From NCBI RefSeq assembly GCF_050942215.1, contig NZ_CP192056.1, positions 3,906,001-3,970,000 on the forward strand: a stretch of 64,000 nt of DNA, written 5' to 3'. A model generated the notes under the pieces. That model was not told where the DNA came from. It did no database searches and was given only the letters and a program-made list of their open reading frames with translations. Source of the stretch: Sphaerimonospora sp050942215. GTDB taxonomy: Bacteria; Actinomycetota; Actinomycetes; Streptosporangiales; Streptosporangiaceae. How positions within the stretch are numbered: the first letter of the stretch is position 1; every line of letters starts with the position of its first letter. The position numbers and the translations under genes are program-made. Below, piece after piece: positions 15,750 to 24,800 of the stretch.

Positions 15750-15796
15750 GGTCAACTTGACCCAAAATTATGAGGTGACTTAAGGTCAATGTGACC
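15750..15796. promoter_or_regulatory. Paired palindromic operators, GGTCA-n3-TGACC
   Basis: GGTCAACTTGACC at 15750-15762 is a perfect odd palindrome. GGTCAATGTGACC at 15784-15796 repeats it with symmetric GGTCA/TGACC arms. Their centres are 34 bp apart, about three helical turns. They lie between the Nudix regulator's GTG (15729) and the divergent ATG 15820. NrtR-type Nudix regulators bind GTCA...TGAC palindromes, so these are the likely operators for both directions. Confidence 0.75.
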
Positions 15797-15819
15797 TAAA
15801 CGGCGGCAAGGAGGATGCC

Positions 15820-17610
15820 ATGGCCCGCGGAGAAGGGGAACCTGGCCGGGACGCATGCGACGACACTCCGAGGCAGGACCTCGCCACCAGGTATCTGTGC
15901 GCCGGGGCCTACTTCGACCCCGACTTCCGCGGAACCCTTCTACGTCAGGTCTACAACGACACCACGCGCATGATCGCCCCCTCCTACGGGTTCGACCTGC
16001 TTCCCGTCGTTCACCAGGCCTGGAGGGCCTGGATCCTGGAGACCGTACAGCACGTGGGCGTGCTGACGACATTCGCCGTCGGTCTCCGCATCAATACGCC
16101 CGCCGTCGTCGCCGTCGCCTGCTGGCTGGCCTTCTGGCACCTGTGCCGCGCATGGGTCAGAAGCGCCGTAACAGTGTTCTCGCTGCGTGCCAAAGCGGCG
16201 GCGGACAGATGGCTATGGCGAGCGAGGTGGAGAAGCGAATCGGACGAGCTGCGTCAGCAGACGCGGCTTCTCAAGCTTCATGGGATCGGGTGCGTCGTGC
16301 TCGTTCTGACGCCACCCCTCGTAGCCGGAATGTCACGTATTCCGCTGGACGAGTTCATGAGAACGACCGCGATGCTCACCGTGCCGATCATCGTCTTCGT
16401 CGGCTGGAGGGGGGCGGCCGAGCAGTTGTGCCTCAACCTCGTGCACAACGTGCAAGAGGTGCACGAACTGCGGCCCCGGCGATCGAGCAGGCGACGGCAG
16501 GCGATCGGCGACCAGCAGAGCCACCCCTATGTCGTCTACCGCAGGCCCTCGCCTCCGAAAAAGGAGGGCGACCGGGATGAGACTCCAGCGAAACTGCTCG
16601 ACCTCGATCTGATAGACGAGGGCGAAAGCCCGTTCGTCGGCAGCGGCGAACTCGTCCATCGCTGGCTCCCTCCGCTCACCGTCCAACTCCTGCGGTCAGA
16701 CGCAAAATCGAAGACCGACCCACACCAACCGATGCAGGATCGGGAGCACCTCAACCCGCCTTCAGCTCACAAGCTCGTCGAGCACCTCAGGCAGGCGATG
16801 CGACCGCTGAGCGATGCCCGCGATCCCAAAGGGCTGCGCGGTTTCTTCATGAACGACCGGCTGTACGTCGCCGAGGCCGATGTGCGGCCGTGTCCCGACT
16901 GGCTACGCGAACGCCCGGACCAGCACCACATCGACAAGGTCATCGACGCCCCCTACGGAGACGTTCACCACTTCCTCGAAATCGGAGCCAGTGCAACCGG
17001 TGAACTGGTCACCACGGTCTTCCTCCGGGTGACCGTCAAAGGCCGGACACTCAGTCTCGACTTCGCCGCATGCGCACTGACCCGCACCCCCGCCGAGTAC
17101 CACCGCCTCGACGGATACGGCGAAACCGGCACGGGTGCCGTGGCGCGCTCCACCATGCGCAGGCTCTGCGACCTGCCCGGTGAAGTCGCCGGGATCCGGC
17201 ACCTTGCCGAGGCCCCGGTGCTGCTGGCGAATGCCATGCGCGCACGCAAGAACCGCATGCTCAAACCCCGGCGCGGAATGGCGATCGGGGCTTGCCTGAG
17301 CATTCGGGAGCTCAAATCGACCCCGTGGAAGTACGCCCAACTGGACAAGGTGATCATTCATGATCACGTGAAACTCATCGAACAACGCCTGCTCACGGCG
17401 GTCGAAGACTTCCTCAGCAAACACGAGATCGACACCTCTGCGTTCCAGAAGAAGGCAATGAGCATCATCAACACCGGTGTGCTCAACATGGGCGGCAAGA
17501 CCGAGATCAACCAATCGGCCGTCGGCACCAACTCCCAGGTCCGTCCGGACGTCCGCGAAGAGCCCGGCGGCTCCTCACAACCACCCCCGACCAGCGATGG
17601 AGGTCAATGA
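15820..17610 (+). CDS. Membrane protein with C-terminal amyloid-like motif
   Basis: 596 residues, family not recognised. Two hydrophobic regions are visible: about 75-110 (LTTFAVGLRINTPAVVAVAC) and about 155-200 (GIGCVVLVLTPPLVAG, then AMLTVPIIVFVGW). A basic proline-rich linker follows, then a soluble domain of about 250 residues with mixed beta/alpha character (VTTVFLRVTVKGRTLSLDFA). The tail has NTGVLNMGGKTEINQSAVG (551-569), matched almost residue for residue in the N-terminus of the next protein. It may be a membrane sensor that recruits the nucleosidase through motif pairing. ATG 15820 has an AAGGAGG site. It overlaps the next gene by 4 bp. Confidence 0.8.
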   Translation: MARGEGEPGRDACDDTPRQDLATRYLCAGAYFDPDFRGTLLRQVYNDTTRMIAPSYGFDLLPVVHQAWRAWILETVQHVGVLTTFAVGLRINTPAVVAVACWLAFWHLCRAWVRSAVTVFSLRAKAAADRWLWRARWRSESDELRQQTRLLKLHGIGCVVLVLTPPLVAGMSRIPLDEFMRTTAMLTVPIIVFVGWRGAAEQLCLNLVHNVQEVHELRPRRSSRRRQAIGDQQSHPYVVYRRPSPPKKEGDRDETPAKLLDLDLIDEGESPFVGSGELVHRWLPPLTVQLLRSDAKSKTDPHQPMQDREHLNPPSAHKLVEHLRQAMRPLSDARDPKGLRGFFMNDRLYVAEADVRPCPDWLRERPDQHHIDKVIDAPYGDVHHFLEIGASATGELVTTVFLRVTVKGRTLSLDFAACALTRTPAEYHRLDGYGETGTGAVARSTMRRLCDLPGEVAGIRHLAEAPVLLANAMRARKNRMLKPRRGMAIGACLSIRELKSTPWKYAQLDKVIIHDHVKLIEQRLLTAVEDFLSKHEIDTSAFQKKAMSIINTGVLNMGGKTEINQSAVGTNSQVRPDVREEPGGSSQPPPTSDGGQ

Positions 17611-18500
17611 TGCGTGACAACAGCGGTGTCGTGAACTATGGAGGCACCACCCAGATCAGCCGATCCGCGATCGGGCATGGAGCGAGTGTCGCCGTGTCGG
17701 CGGACCGGGAGAAGGGGGCGGACCAGCCCCGACGCACCGACGTGGGCGTGATCACTGTTAAGGGAAACGAGGCCGGCGCCGTCCACAAGGTGCTGGGCCT
17801 GCGGCGGGTTCCGACAGGCGGGCTCCCCTTCTGGGAAGGAGAAGTGAACACGCGGGGCAACGTCGTCCGTGTCGCCGCGATCCGCGCCCTGGCCCAGGGA
17901 CAACGATCGACCGTCGTGGCCTTCGACCACCTCCGGCGGCACTACAACCCCGCGGTCGTCGTACTGACCGGAATCGCCGGCGGCATCGACCCTGAACTCC
18001 CGATCGGCGATGTCGTGGTCACCACCCGGGTCGTCTACTACGACCTGCGCAAGGAGACCCCGGACGGGCGACGGCACAGAGGAGACGAGAAGCATGCACC
18101 CGCCGCCATCGGCCACGCCGTCAACTCCTTCTTCACCGACTACGGCGAGCCCGCCCGGCTCGTGGGCACCGACGACGACGGCGTCACCCACGACTACCGG
18201 GTGCATACCGGACCGATCGGCTCGGGGGATGCGGTGATCGCCGATGCCGAGTCGGAGATCACCAAATATCTGAAGGCGTACAACGACAAGATCCTCGCGG
18301 TGGACATGGAAGCCGGCGGCCTCATGCAGGCATTCCACGAGCAGGACGGGCCCGTTGCCGTCGACGGCTGGGCCGTCGTCCGTGGCATCTCCGACGATGC
18401 CAGCCAACGGAAGGATGACAGCAGGCAAAATCTCGCCGCATACCGTGCGGCAATGGTCCTGCACAGCCTGCTCCCCTATCTGTCGATCGACGGAGGCTGA
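17607..18500 (+). CDS. Nucleoside phosphorylase-fold nucleosidase (PNP_UDP_1) with N-terminal motif
   Basis: 297 residues. The fold is clear: VLTGIAGGIDPELPIGDVVV, then GPIGSGDAVI, VDMEAGGLMQAF (the conserved Glu-Ala of the ribose/base site) and VVRGISDDAS. Enzymes of this family cleave N-glycosidic bonds of purine nucleosides, MTA or SAH, and the domain is also used as an effector in NLR-type immune proteins. The first about 25 residues are extra; NSGVVNYGGTTQISRSAIG (5-23) mirrors the C-terminus of the preceding protein. The pairing suggests an activated nucleosidase effector rather than a housekeeping MTA/SAH enzyme. Confidence 0.88.
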   Translation: MMRDNSGVVNYGGTTQISRSAIGHGASVAVSADREKGADQPRRTDVGVITVKGNEAGAVHKVLGLRRVPTGGLPFWEGEVNTRGNVVRVAAIRALAQGQRSTVVAFDHLRRHYNPAVVVLTGIAGGIDPELPIGDVVVTTRVVYYDLRKETPDGRRHRGDEKHAPAAIGHAVNSFFTDYGEPARLVGTDDDGVTHDYRVHTGPIGSGDAVIADAESEITKYLKAYNDKILAVDMEAGGLMQAFHEQDGPVAVDGWAVVRGISDDASQRKDDSRQNLAAYRAAMVLHSLLPYLSIDGG

Positions 18501-18538
18501 CGCCCGTTTCCTTTCAGCCCAGGAGCAAGGAGACGAAC

Positions 18539-19192
18539 GTGGATGCGTTCATGCTCGGCGTAGTCAGCTCTCTTCTGGCGACCGCGATCACTGTCGTCGG
18601 GGGATGGCTCCTGTCCGTACGTTCCCGTCGGTGGCCCGTCACGGTCCTCTCCCGGCTGACGGGCCTGGGAGTCCGCCACGTCTTCCCGCACCAACGGCAG
18701 GCGTCCCAGGAACTGGCGGCCGAACTGGCGCGTGCCCGCTGGGTACGCGTTCTCGCCGGACGCGGCAACGAGCTGACACGAGACGGATTCGCCACTTTAT
18801 GGCAGACCCCGGGCAGCCGCCTCGAAAGCGTCCAAGTGCTCCTGCCCGACCCCGACGCCGGCCCCGGCTCCTGGCTCTCCCGTAGAGAGACCGAAATGCG
18901 CCGTGTGGACCTGGGTTTCTCTCCCGGAATACTCGCTGAGCAAGTACGCATCAACGCCGCCTACGTCACCGAGGTCGCCAGGCACCGCGAACATGTCTCA
19001 CTGCGGTTCTACGACCTGCCCAACCTACACCGCGTCATCGTCACCGACAACGCCGCGTACCTCACCATGTACCGTCAATCCGAACACGGCCGAGACTCCC
19101 CGTGTATTCTCGCCCACCGGCCAGGTCTGATGTACGACTACGCGCTCCTCCTCTTCACAACCGCATGGGAGCACAGCCGTCCACCACTGTGA
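18539..19192 (+). CDS. Membrane-anchored protein, possible DUF5919/PLD-like
   Basis: 217 residues from GTG 18539 with an AGGAGCAAGGAGA site. The N-terminus MLGVVSSLLATAITVVGGWLL is one transmembrane helix. The rest has a strand-helix pattern (RVLAGRGNELTRDGFATLW, then SVQVLLPDPDA and HRVIVTDNAAYLTMY) reminiscent of phospholipase-D-like/DUF5919 domains, but no HKD motif is present and I do not assign a reaction. It lies 38 bp after the nucleosidase and is probably co-transcribed, perhaps acting with it at the membrane. Confidence 0.65.
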   Translation: MDAFMLGVVSSLLATAITVVGGWLLSVRSRRWPVTVLSRLTGLGVRHVFPHQRQASQELAAELARARWVRVLAGRGNELTRDGFATLWQTPGSRLESVQVLLPDPDAGPGSWLSRRETEMRRVDLGFSPGILAEQVRINAAYVTEVARHREHVSLRFYDLPNLHRVIVTDNAAYLTMYRQSEHGRDSPCILAHRPGLMYDYALLLFTTAWEHSRPPL

Positions 19193-19330
19193 AAGCGATT
19201 CTCCGTAGGAAGAGAAACCGTCCGAAACAGCCGCGCGAAAGCGGCACCCTCGGGCTCAGGGGCACAGCCGCCGTGGAATCTCCAACGGAGTGGAGATGTC
19301 GAAACAACCTCGACGAGCAACCACGATAGC

Positions 19331-19575
19331 CGGGGGGAAAGCAGCGCCTGGTGCTCCTGGCTGATCTGGCCGCCGCCCATGCGAGAAGCGACACCGACCT
19401 CGCGATCGCCCGGCTCGACGAGGCCGTGGACGCCCTGACGAGCACGTGGTACGCCACCGGCTACGAGCGGATCGACCGTGTCCGCCGGGCTCTTCCAGAC
19501 GGGCGCGAAGTCCAGACGGTCAGGGAACGGCTGCACGCACTGGACCGACTGCACCGCCCCGAGCTGTCGGCCTAA
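19331..19575 (+). pseudogene. C-terminal remnant of a TPR-type regulator
   Basis: The open stretch after an in-frame TAG at 19328-19330 encodes about 80 residues (RLVLLADLAAAHARSD, then TSTWYATGYERIDRVRRALP) that look like the last TPR helices and tail of actinomycete HTH/TPR regulators. There is no HTH region or proper start upstream, and the 135 bp between it and 19192 hold nothing recognisable. A 5'-truncated relic is the simplest reading. It ends converging on the HAD gene with a 4-bp overlap. Confidence 0.55.
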
Positions 19576-20231
19576 CCCTCGTTGTGCTTACGGATCAACT
19601 CCGGGAGCTCGGCGAGGGAGTCGATCCGGAACAGGCACCGCTCGGCTGCCTCCGGCTCGTCAAGGATGTATCCCCAGGGGCCTCGGCGGATGAGCGCCGT
19701 GGCTACTCCCGAATCCTGGGCGGGCTTGACGTCGTTGTCCAGCCTGTCCCCCACGTACAGCACGGCCCCGGCCGGGCAGCCGGCCTCCTGGACGATCCGC
19801 TCGAAGAAGGCGGTGGAAGGCTTCTCGACGCCCCAGCTGTCCGAGGTCCCGATCAGATCGACCGGGAGATCCAGGGCACGCAGGATCTTCTCCGCGCGAG
19901 CGGTCTGGTTGCCGGCCAGACCCACCAGGAGTCCCTGCTCACGCAGGGCGGCAAGGCATGGGCGGGCATCCTCGTAGAGGTTCTCCTCGGAGAAGCTCTC
20001 GGGCTGCCCGGCCTCGGCCCGCCGCTCCCGCTCCACATGCAGATCGAATCCCGGGCGGAAGTGCTGAAAGGTCTCGCGGTAGTCCCCACCACGGGCGATG
20101 ACGGCACCGAAGACCGCGGAGAAGGTGTGCCGGGGAACGCCGAACCAGTCGGCCCACGTGCCGTACTCGCGGGTCTCGTCGACGATCGTCTCCCCGACGT
20201 CGAAGAAGACGGCCTGAATCTTCACGTGCAC
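19572..20231 (-). CDS. HAD-family hydrolase
   Basis: 219 residues from GTG 20231. Motif I is FFDVGETIVD (Asp12 nucleophile; position +2 is Gly-Glu rather than the usual Asp, so the acid/base Asp is replaced). Motif II is GLAGNQT, motif III is the Lys in VEKPSTAFFERI, and motif IV is YVGDRLDNDVKPA. It belongs to the HAD subfamily IA phosphatases acting on small phosphorylated metabolites. The DVG in place of DxD suggests altered or weak phosphatase activity. It lies 91 bp downstream of the GntR gene in the same direction. Confidence 0.82.
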   Translation of the reverse strand: MHVKIQAVFFDVGETIVDETREYGTWADWFGVPRHTFSAVFGAVIARGGDYRETFQHFRPGFDLHVERERRAEAGQPESFSEENLYEDARPCLAALREQGLLVGLAGNQTARAEKILRALDLPVDLIGTSDSWGVEKPSTAFFERIVQEAGCPAGAVLYVGDRLDNDVKPAQDSGVATALIRRGPWGYILDEPEAAERCLFRIDSLAELPELIRKHNEG

Positions 20232-20322
20232 CTCCGTCTGACGTATTGACCCGGTTCAGCCTAGAAGCTGCGCACCCTCACCTGTCGATCACAACCTCGG
20301 TCCTCAAGTTGGATCGCTCGGG

Positions 20323-20607
20323 TCACGTGGAGGTCGGCGCCTCCGACGGGTCGGCCGGCTGCTCCGGCCACTTGTCGCTCCGGGAGACGTAGGTGCCACG
20401 CTGGGGAAGGGTGAAGACCCATCCCTGCGTCCGCAGATAGTCGACCGCCTGGCGAGCCGTGTCCCTCGCCACGCCGTACTCCTTGACCATTTGGGATTCC
20501 GACGGAATCCGGTCGTGGGGCTGCAGCTGGCCATCCCGGATCATCCCGATCACGATTGCGGCCACCTGCCGGTAGATGGGGGTCGGATCGAATCGGTCCA
20601 CGCTCAT
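20323..20607 (-). CDS. Short GntR-family regulator (wHTH only)
   Basis: 94 residues. The winged HTH is complete: PIYRQVAAIVIGMIRDGQL, IPSESQMVKEYGVARDTARQAVDYL, then GWVFTLPQRGTYV. There is no effector domain, only a short Pro/Glu tail, so it may act as a simple repressor. It is divergent from 20695 across an 87-bp gap containing a palindrome, its probable operator. Confidence 0.9.
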   Translation of the reverse strand: MSVDRFDPTPIYRQVAAIVIGMIRDGQLQPHDRIPSESQMVKEYGVARDTARQAVDYLRTQGWVFTLPQRGTYVSRSDKWPEQPADPSEAPTST

Positions 20608-20654
20608 GGTCCGGGACGTTAGCCATGTAGCCCACGGTGCTCATATAGGCGACG

Positions 20655-20673
20655 TTGCCTACGAGGTAGACAA
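20655..20673. promoter_or_regulatory. Probable GntR operator
   Basis: TTGCCTAC-GAG-GTAGACAA is an inverted repeat with 8-bp arms and one mismatch, in the divergent gap between the GntR gene and 20695. A TATTAT box at 20682-20687 is just downstream, so binding would block transcription of the rightward genes. Confidence 0.6.
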
Positions 20674-20694
20674 GAGCAACGTATTATCAGGAGC

Positions 20695-20907
20695 ATGAGC
20701 TTGCAGGATCTCCGCCAGCAGTATGGGAACAGCTGGGCCGCTTGGAGCGACTCCCACCGGTCAACGACCCGACGATGCCGGTTCTCAGCAGACGTACTGA
20801 ACAAGACCGACCTGGCCATGACCGTTAACGCGTCCGCTCTCACCGACGTAGCCGTCCGGATCGAGGAGCAGACCCGGCTCGCGACCGAGCGCCTGGAGCA
20901 GGCATGA
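20695..20907 (+). CDS. Small hypothetical protein
   Basis: 70 residues, not recognised. The start has AGGAGC immediately upstream. The sequence is rich in Ser, Thr and Arg at first, then forms a predicted helix (ALTDVAVRIEEQTRLATERLE). There are no membrane segments or cysteine pairs. Its ATGA overlap with the next gene and the GntR operator upstream indicate a small regulated operon. Confidence 0.6.
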   Translation: MSLQDLRQQYGNSWAAWSDSHRSTTRRCRFSADVLNKTDLAMTVNASALTDVAVRIEEQTRLATERLEQA

Positions 20908-21188
20908 TTCCTGAGCCCTACCACGGACTCCACGCCACGATCGCGCAGGCCGGCGCGGTGATGGTCCGGTGGCTGGAGCCGCAGCGCCGCTGCGCTCGGG
21001 TCAGGGTGCGAGAGCTCACCTGCGAGTGCAAGGCTCGGATCTACGAGCTATGCCAAGCCGACGGTCTTTCTTTCGTACGGCGAACCGACCGGACCCAGCA
21101 GGGGCCGCAGGTGATGGAGACCGAGTGGCTGCCCTCCGCCCGGGCACGGGAGATCTGGCACAAGATCATCACTGGTCAGGCGGTCTGA
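20904..21188 (+). CDS. Hypothetical protein
   Basis: 94 residues, not recognised. It overlaps the preceding stop by 4 bp. It contains closely spaced cysteines (ELTCECKARIYELC), which could bind a metal, and an aromatic-rich tail. It is presumably co-expressed with the 70-residue protein. Confidence 0.6.
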   Translation: MIPEPYHGLHATIAQAGAVMVRWLEPQRRCARVRVRELTCECKARIYELCQADGLSFVRRTDRTQQGPQVMETEWLPSARAREIWHKIITGQAV

Positions 21189-21213
21189 TCCGGGCCTGCT
21201 CCCCTACCCGCTC

Positions 21214-21250
21214 TTGTCCCGCTCCTGCGGAATGGAGCAATTCGGGACAA
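21214..21250. terminator. Nested stem-loop after the small operon
   Basis: TTGTCCCG (21214-21221) pairs with CGGGACAA (21243-21250), and GCTCC (21221-21225) with GGAGC (21234-21238), giving a two-part hairpin with an 8-nt loop and a small bulge. No U-run follows, so it may be a weak terminator, a processing structure or an attenuator for the TTG-started gene at 21314. Confidence 0.45.
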
Positions 21251-21313
21251 CGGGCAGCCACACCAATCCGACGAGGGCCACGCCCCTCACGACTACGAAA
21301 GGAGGCGACCCGC

Positions 21314-21667
21314 TTGGAAGGGCAACCCATTAAGACGCTGAGTGTGGGCGTCTACAGCGGGCTGGAAGCCGAGTACCAGGTTCGTAGCGGCGTCGTCTAT
21401 GTCCGTAACCCCGAGGACCGCGAGCAGCGATGCACCCAGGTGAGCCTGGCCCGATGGAGCCGGTTCCTCGCCTCCGTCAAAGCTGGGCAATTCACCCCTC
21501 AGCAGGAGGGCGACGTAGTCACCATCACGATCGATGACCAGTCGCATGCCACCGTGACCCCGCTCCCGAGCTTCGTGGTCACCAACCGACGCACCTGGAA
21601 GCTCTTCGTCAAGGCCGTGGAGCGCGGCGAGTTCGATCACCTGGGTAATCAGCGAACCGGACAGTGA
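21314..21667 (+). CDS. DUF397-like protein
   Basis: 117 residues from a TTG start, selected because AAAGGAGGCGA lies at 21297-21307 with proper spacing. The segment VVYVRNPEDREQRCTQVSLA followed by RWSRFLASVKAGQF resembles the DUF397 core (strand, then the helix ending in F-L-x-x-V-K-x-G-x-F). A second partial copy, TWKLFVKAVERGEF, is near the C-terminus. DUF397 proteins are small actinomycete partners of HTH regulators with no known reaction. Confidence 0.6.
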   Translation: MEGQPIKTLSVGVYSGLEAEYQVRSGVVYVRNPEDREQRCTQVSLARWSRFLASVKAGQFTPQQEGDVVTITIDDQSHATVTPLPSFVVTNRRTWKLFVKAVERGEFDHLGNQRTGQ

Positions 21668-21836
21668 CGCAGCCAGTGCCCCCTCCCCTGCATCACGAGC
21701 AGCCCGACCACCTTAGGGCTAGCGTTTGATGCGACGAGCATTTCCCCCTCCGAGTACGTAGGGATGGGGCCAAATACCGGACTATGTCAGCGGGGGATGA
21801 TAGACGTCGAGGGTGGCCAGTATTCAGCACCTGTCG

Positions 21837-24800
21837 ATGAGGGTTCCGTGGCGGGATCGTCCCTGGGATCAGTTCGTTTGCGATGACCCGTTGAGCAACT
21901 CGTCGTGCACCTTGTTGGCCGCAATCGGCAAGGGGAGGGACGATGGGTTCGAGGTGGAGCACGCCGGGGCCGGGTTCGACGGCCTCGACCAGAATCGGCT
22001 TCCGTGCCTGAGCGAGCGCGCGACGTTTATGTCACCGCTCGGCTACACGGTCGTCAAGCAGCATCCGTATCGCCATAACCGTGCGCTGAGGGACCATCTC
22101 CATGACACGCCCGTCGCCCTCCCCGGATACGCGTTCGAGGCGGTTCCCTTCCGCTGGATGAACCGCGAGTCGTTCGCCCATGAGATCGGCCATGATCGTG
22201 TCCCCGTTTTCGATCAGGCTGCCGAGGACGCCGCTGACGCCGCTCTGAACTACACTCCGCCGTGGGTAATGAACGGGGATAACCAGCGCGCGATCCTCGA
22301 CGCCTTCTTCGCCCCCGTAGTCCCGGGCGACTCGCTGGTCTTCATCTATCTGAAGCACTCCCCACTCCAGGAGCAGCGCACCGATCGGCTGCTGGTCGGA
22401 GCCGCCCGTATCACCCGCCTCGCCCCACCGCCGATGTGGAACCAGTCGGGAAGCCCTCCATTCAGTTCCTCGATGTGGGAGACGATCGTCGAGCACTCCC
22501 TCCGCACCGACATGGCCGACGGGATCCTGCTCCCCTACCAGCGCCTCATTCCCTTGGTGGACGAAGGCACCGACATAGACAAGGCGCTCGCCTGGGCGCC
22601 TGAGGGCCGCACCGTCGAGTTCTCCTACGTCACCGAGCACCTGTCGGACGACGCGGCCATCGAGGCGCTGACCTCTCTGCAGTCAGCCGCCGAAGGCATG
22701 CGGGAACTGGGTGTTGACCTGCCGGACGCCAGCCGGGAGTGGCTGCGCGCCCAGATCGACCGGCTGTGGCAGTTGCGCGGGCCCATCCCTGGGCTTCCAG
22801 GCGTCCTCAAGATGATCGGCGTCCAGCAACCGTACGCGGCGGCAAGGGCGGTGATCACTGAGGCGGGTGAGGCCACAGACCCCTGGGATCTCCTCCAGGC
22901 GGCGTTCACCAACCCGGCCGACGTGCCAAGTGCGATCGCACAGCACATCCACGCGTCTCAGGCGCGGATCTGGCGGAAGATCCCATCCGTGCGTCAGGCC
23001 GTGCTGCGCCTGCTCTCCGGCCTCGACATCTCCCCGGCACAGGTGGAGATGCTACTCAGCGGCGAGACCGAGGTCGAGATGACGGCCGAGGATCTGCTGG
23101 AGAACCCTTACTACGCCGCGACGTGCACCTACGGCATACCGGAGCATGTGCCGTTCACTACCGTTGACCGCGCCCTCTTCCCGCCAGCCCACGTCACCTG
23201 GAAGCCACCACTCCCAGATGAGGTCAAACTGGACGATCATCTCGACCGGCGGCGGATCGAGGCCCTGCTGACGGACGTGCTCGAACGGCAGGGCCGCCAG
23301 GGCGACACGGTCGTCCCGGAAGGTGAGGCGGTCGCGCTGGCCAACGACATCCCGCTCACACAGCCGCCAACCCTCACCAAGATCATCCTTGCTGGCATAG
23401 CGCTGGACCACGGCGGCCTCGACGAGTGGGATGCCTGGTCACCCCTTATAAGCGTGCATCTGGCGGACGGCACATCCGCCTACAAGCTCACCCGGTTCGA
23501 CGACACCTCGGCCGTTATCCGGGACTGGGTCAATGCGCAGGAGGGCCGGACGCGCCTCGGGCAGGTCTCGGACGCCAGGCAGGTTCTGAATGACGCGCTC
23601 GACCGGGATAAGAACGTCACGGGCGCGCTCGACGCCCTGGAGGATCGAGCCCGCATCGAGAAGGCCGCAGGTCTCTCCGCTCTCCACGATGCACCGCTCT
23701 CGGTGCTGATCGGGCCGGCGGGAACCGGCAAAACCACGCTACTGCGCGCCCTGGTCGAATACCCGGGCGTCGCCGCCGGGAATGTCCTTCTCCTCGCTCC
23801 CACCGGCAAGGCCAAGGTGCAGCTGGAGACCAAGGTCAAGCTGCCCGCCAAGACGCTGGCGTCGTACCTGAGCGCCACGCGGAGGTACGACGCTGAGACC
23901 GGACGGTATCTCGTCTGGGGGGATCGGCAGCCGCGGCAACATTACGCGCTGGTGGTCATCGACGAGGCGTCGATGCTCACGGAGGAGATGCTCGCTGCGG
24001 CGCTCGACTCCTTTGCCCAAGTCAAGCGGCTCGTTCTCGTCGGCGATCCGCGGCAACTGCCGCCGATCGGCGCGGGGCGCCCCTTCGTCGACCTCGTCAA
24101 CAAACTGCGGCCCGACAGGTTCAGTAGCTGGGTACGAGTCGCACCGGGCTACGTCGAGCTCCAGGTGCCCCGGCGCCAGCTCGCCGACGGTAGCCACGGA
24201 GAGCGGCATGACCTCGAGCTGGCGGCCTGGTTCGGCGATAGCACACGAGGCGCGGCCGACGAGGCCATCTGGGTCGAGCTGGCCGACAACCCCGACCTGC
24301 CCACCGTACGCTACGTGACCTGGGATGGCAGGACGGCCGTCGAGGCTCTGACCGACGAGCTCAAGCAGGAACTGGGCCTCGACGGCGACTCCGATCCCGC
24401 GCGGGCCTTCGCGGTCACCTACGGCGGCACGATCAGCGGCCGTTACCTCAACTGGCAGATTGGCGCGGGGGAGCGTGCGGAGGACTGGCAGATCCTATCC
24501 CCAACCCGCTCCCGGGCCTTCGGAACGGTCGAGCTCAACCGCCACATCAAGCGCACCTACCGGTCGGGCGACACTGCGTGGGCGCAGAGGGATACGTGGC
24601 GCGGTAATATCCCGAAGCCTCTCGGACCCGAGCTGATCGTCCGTGGCGACAAAGTCATGCAGACTACCAACAAGCGCCTGTCGGCCTGGCCCAAGCAGGG
24701 CGCGATGAGCTATGTCGCCAACGGCGAGATCGGCGTCGCAATCGGATTCGTCACGCCATCGACGAAGACGCCGAAACGGAATCTGAAGCTCAGTGTCGAG

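Noticed and set aside
22032..22640. Open frame opposite the RecD-like helicase
   Set aside because: No recognisable domain and no ribosome site; it is opposite a long plus-strand gene with a full set of helicase motifs.
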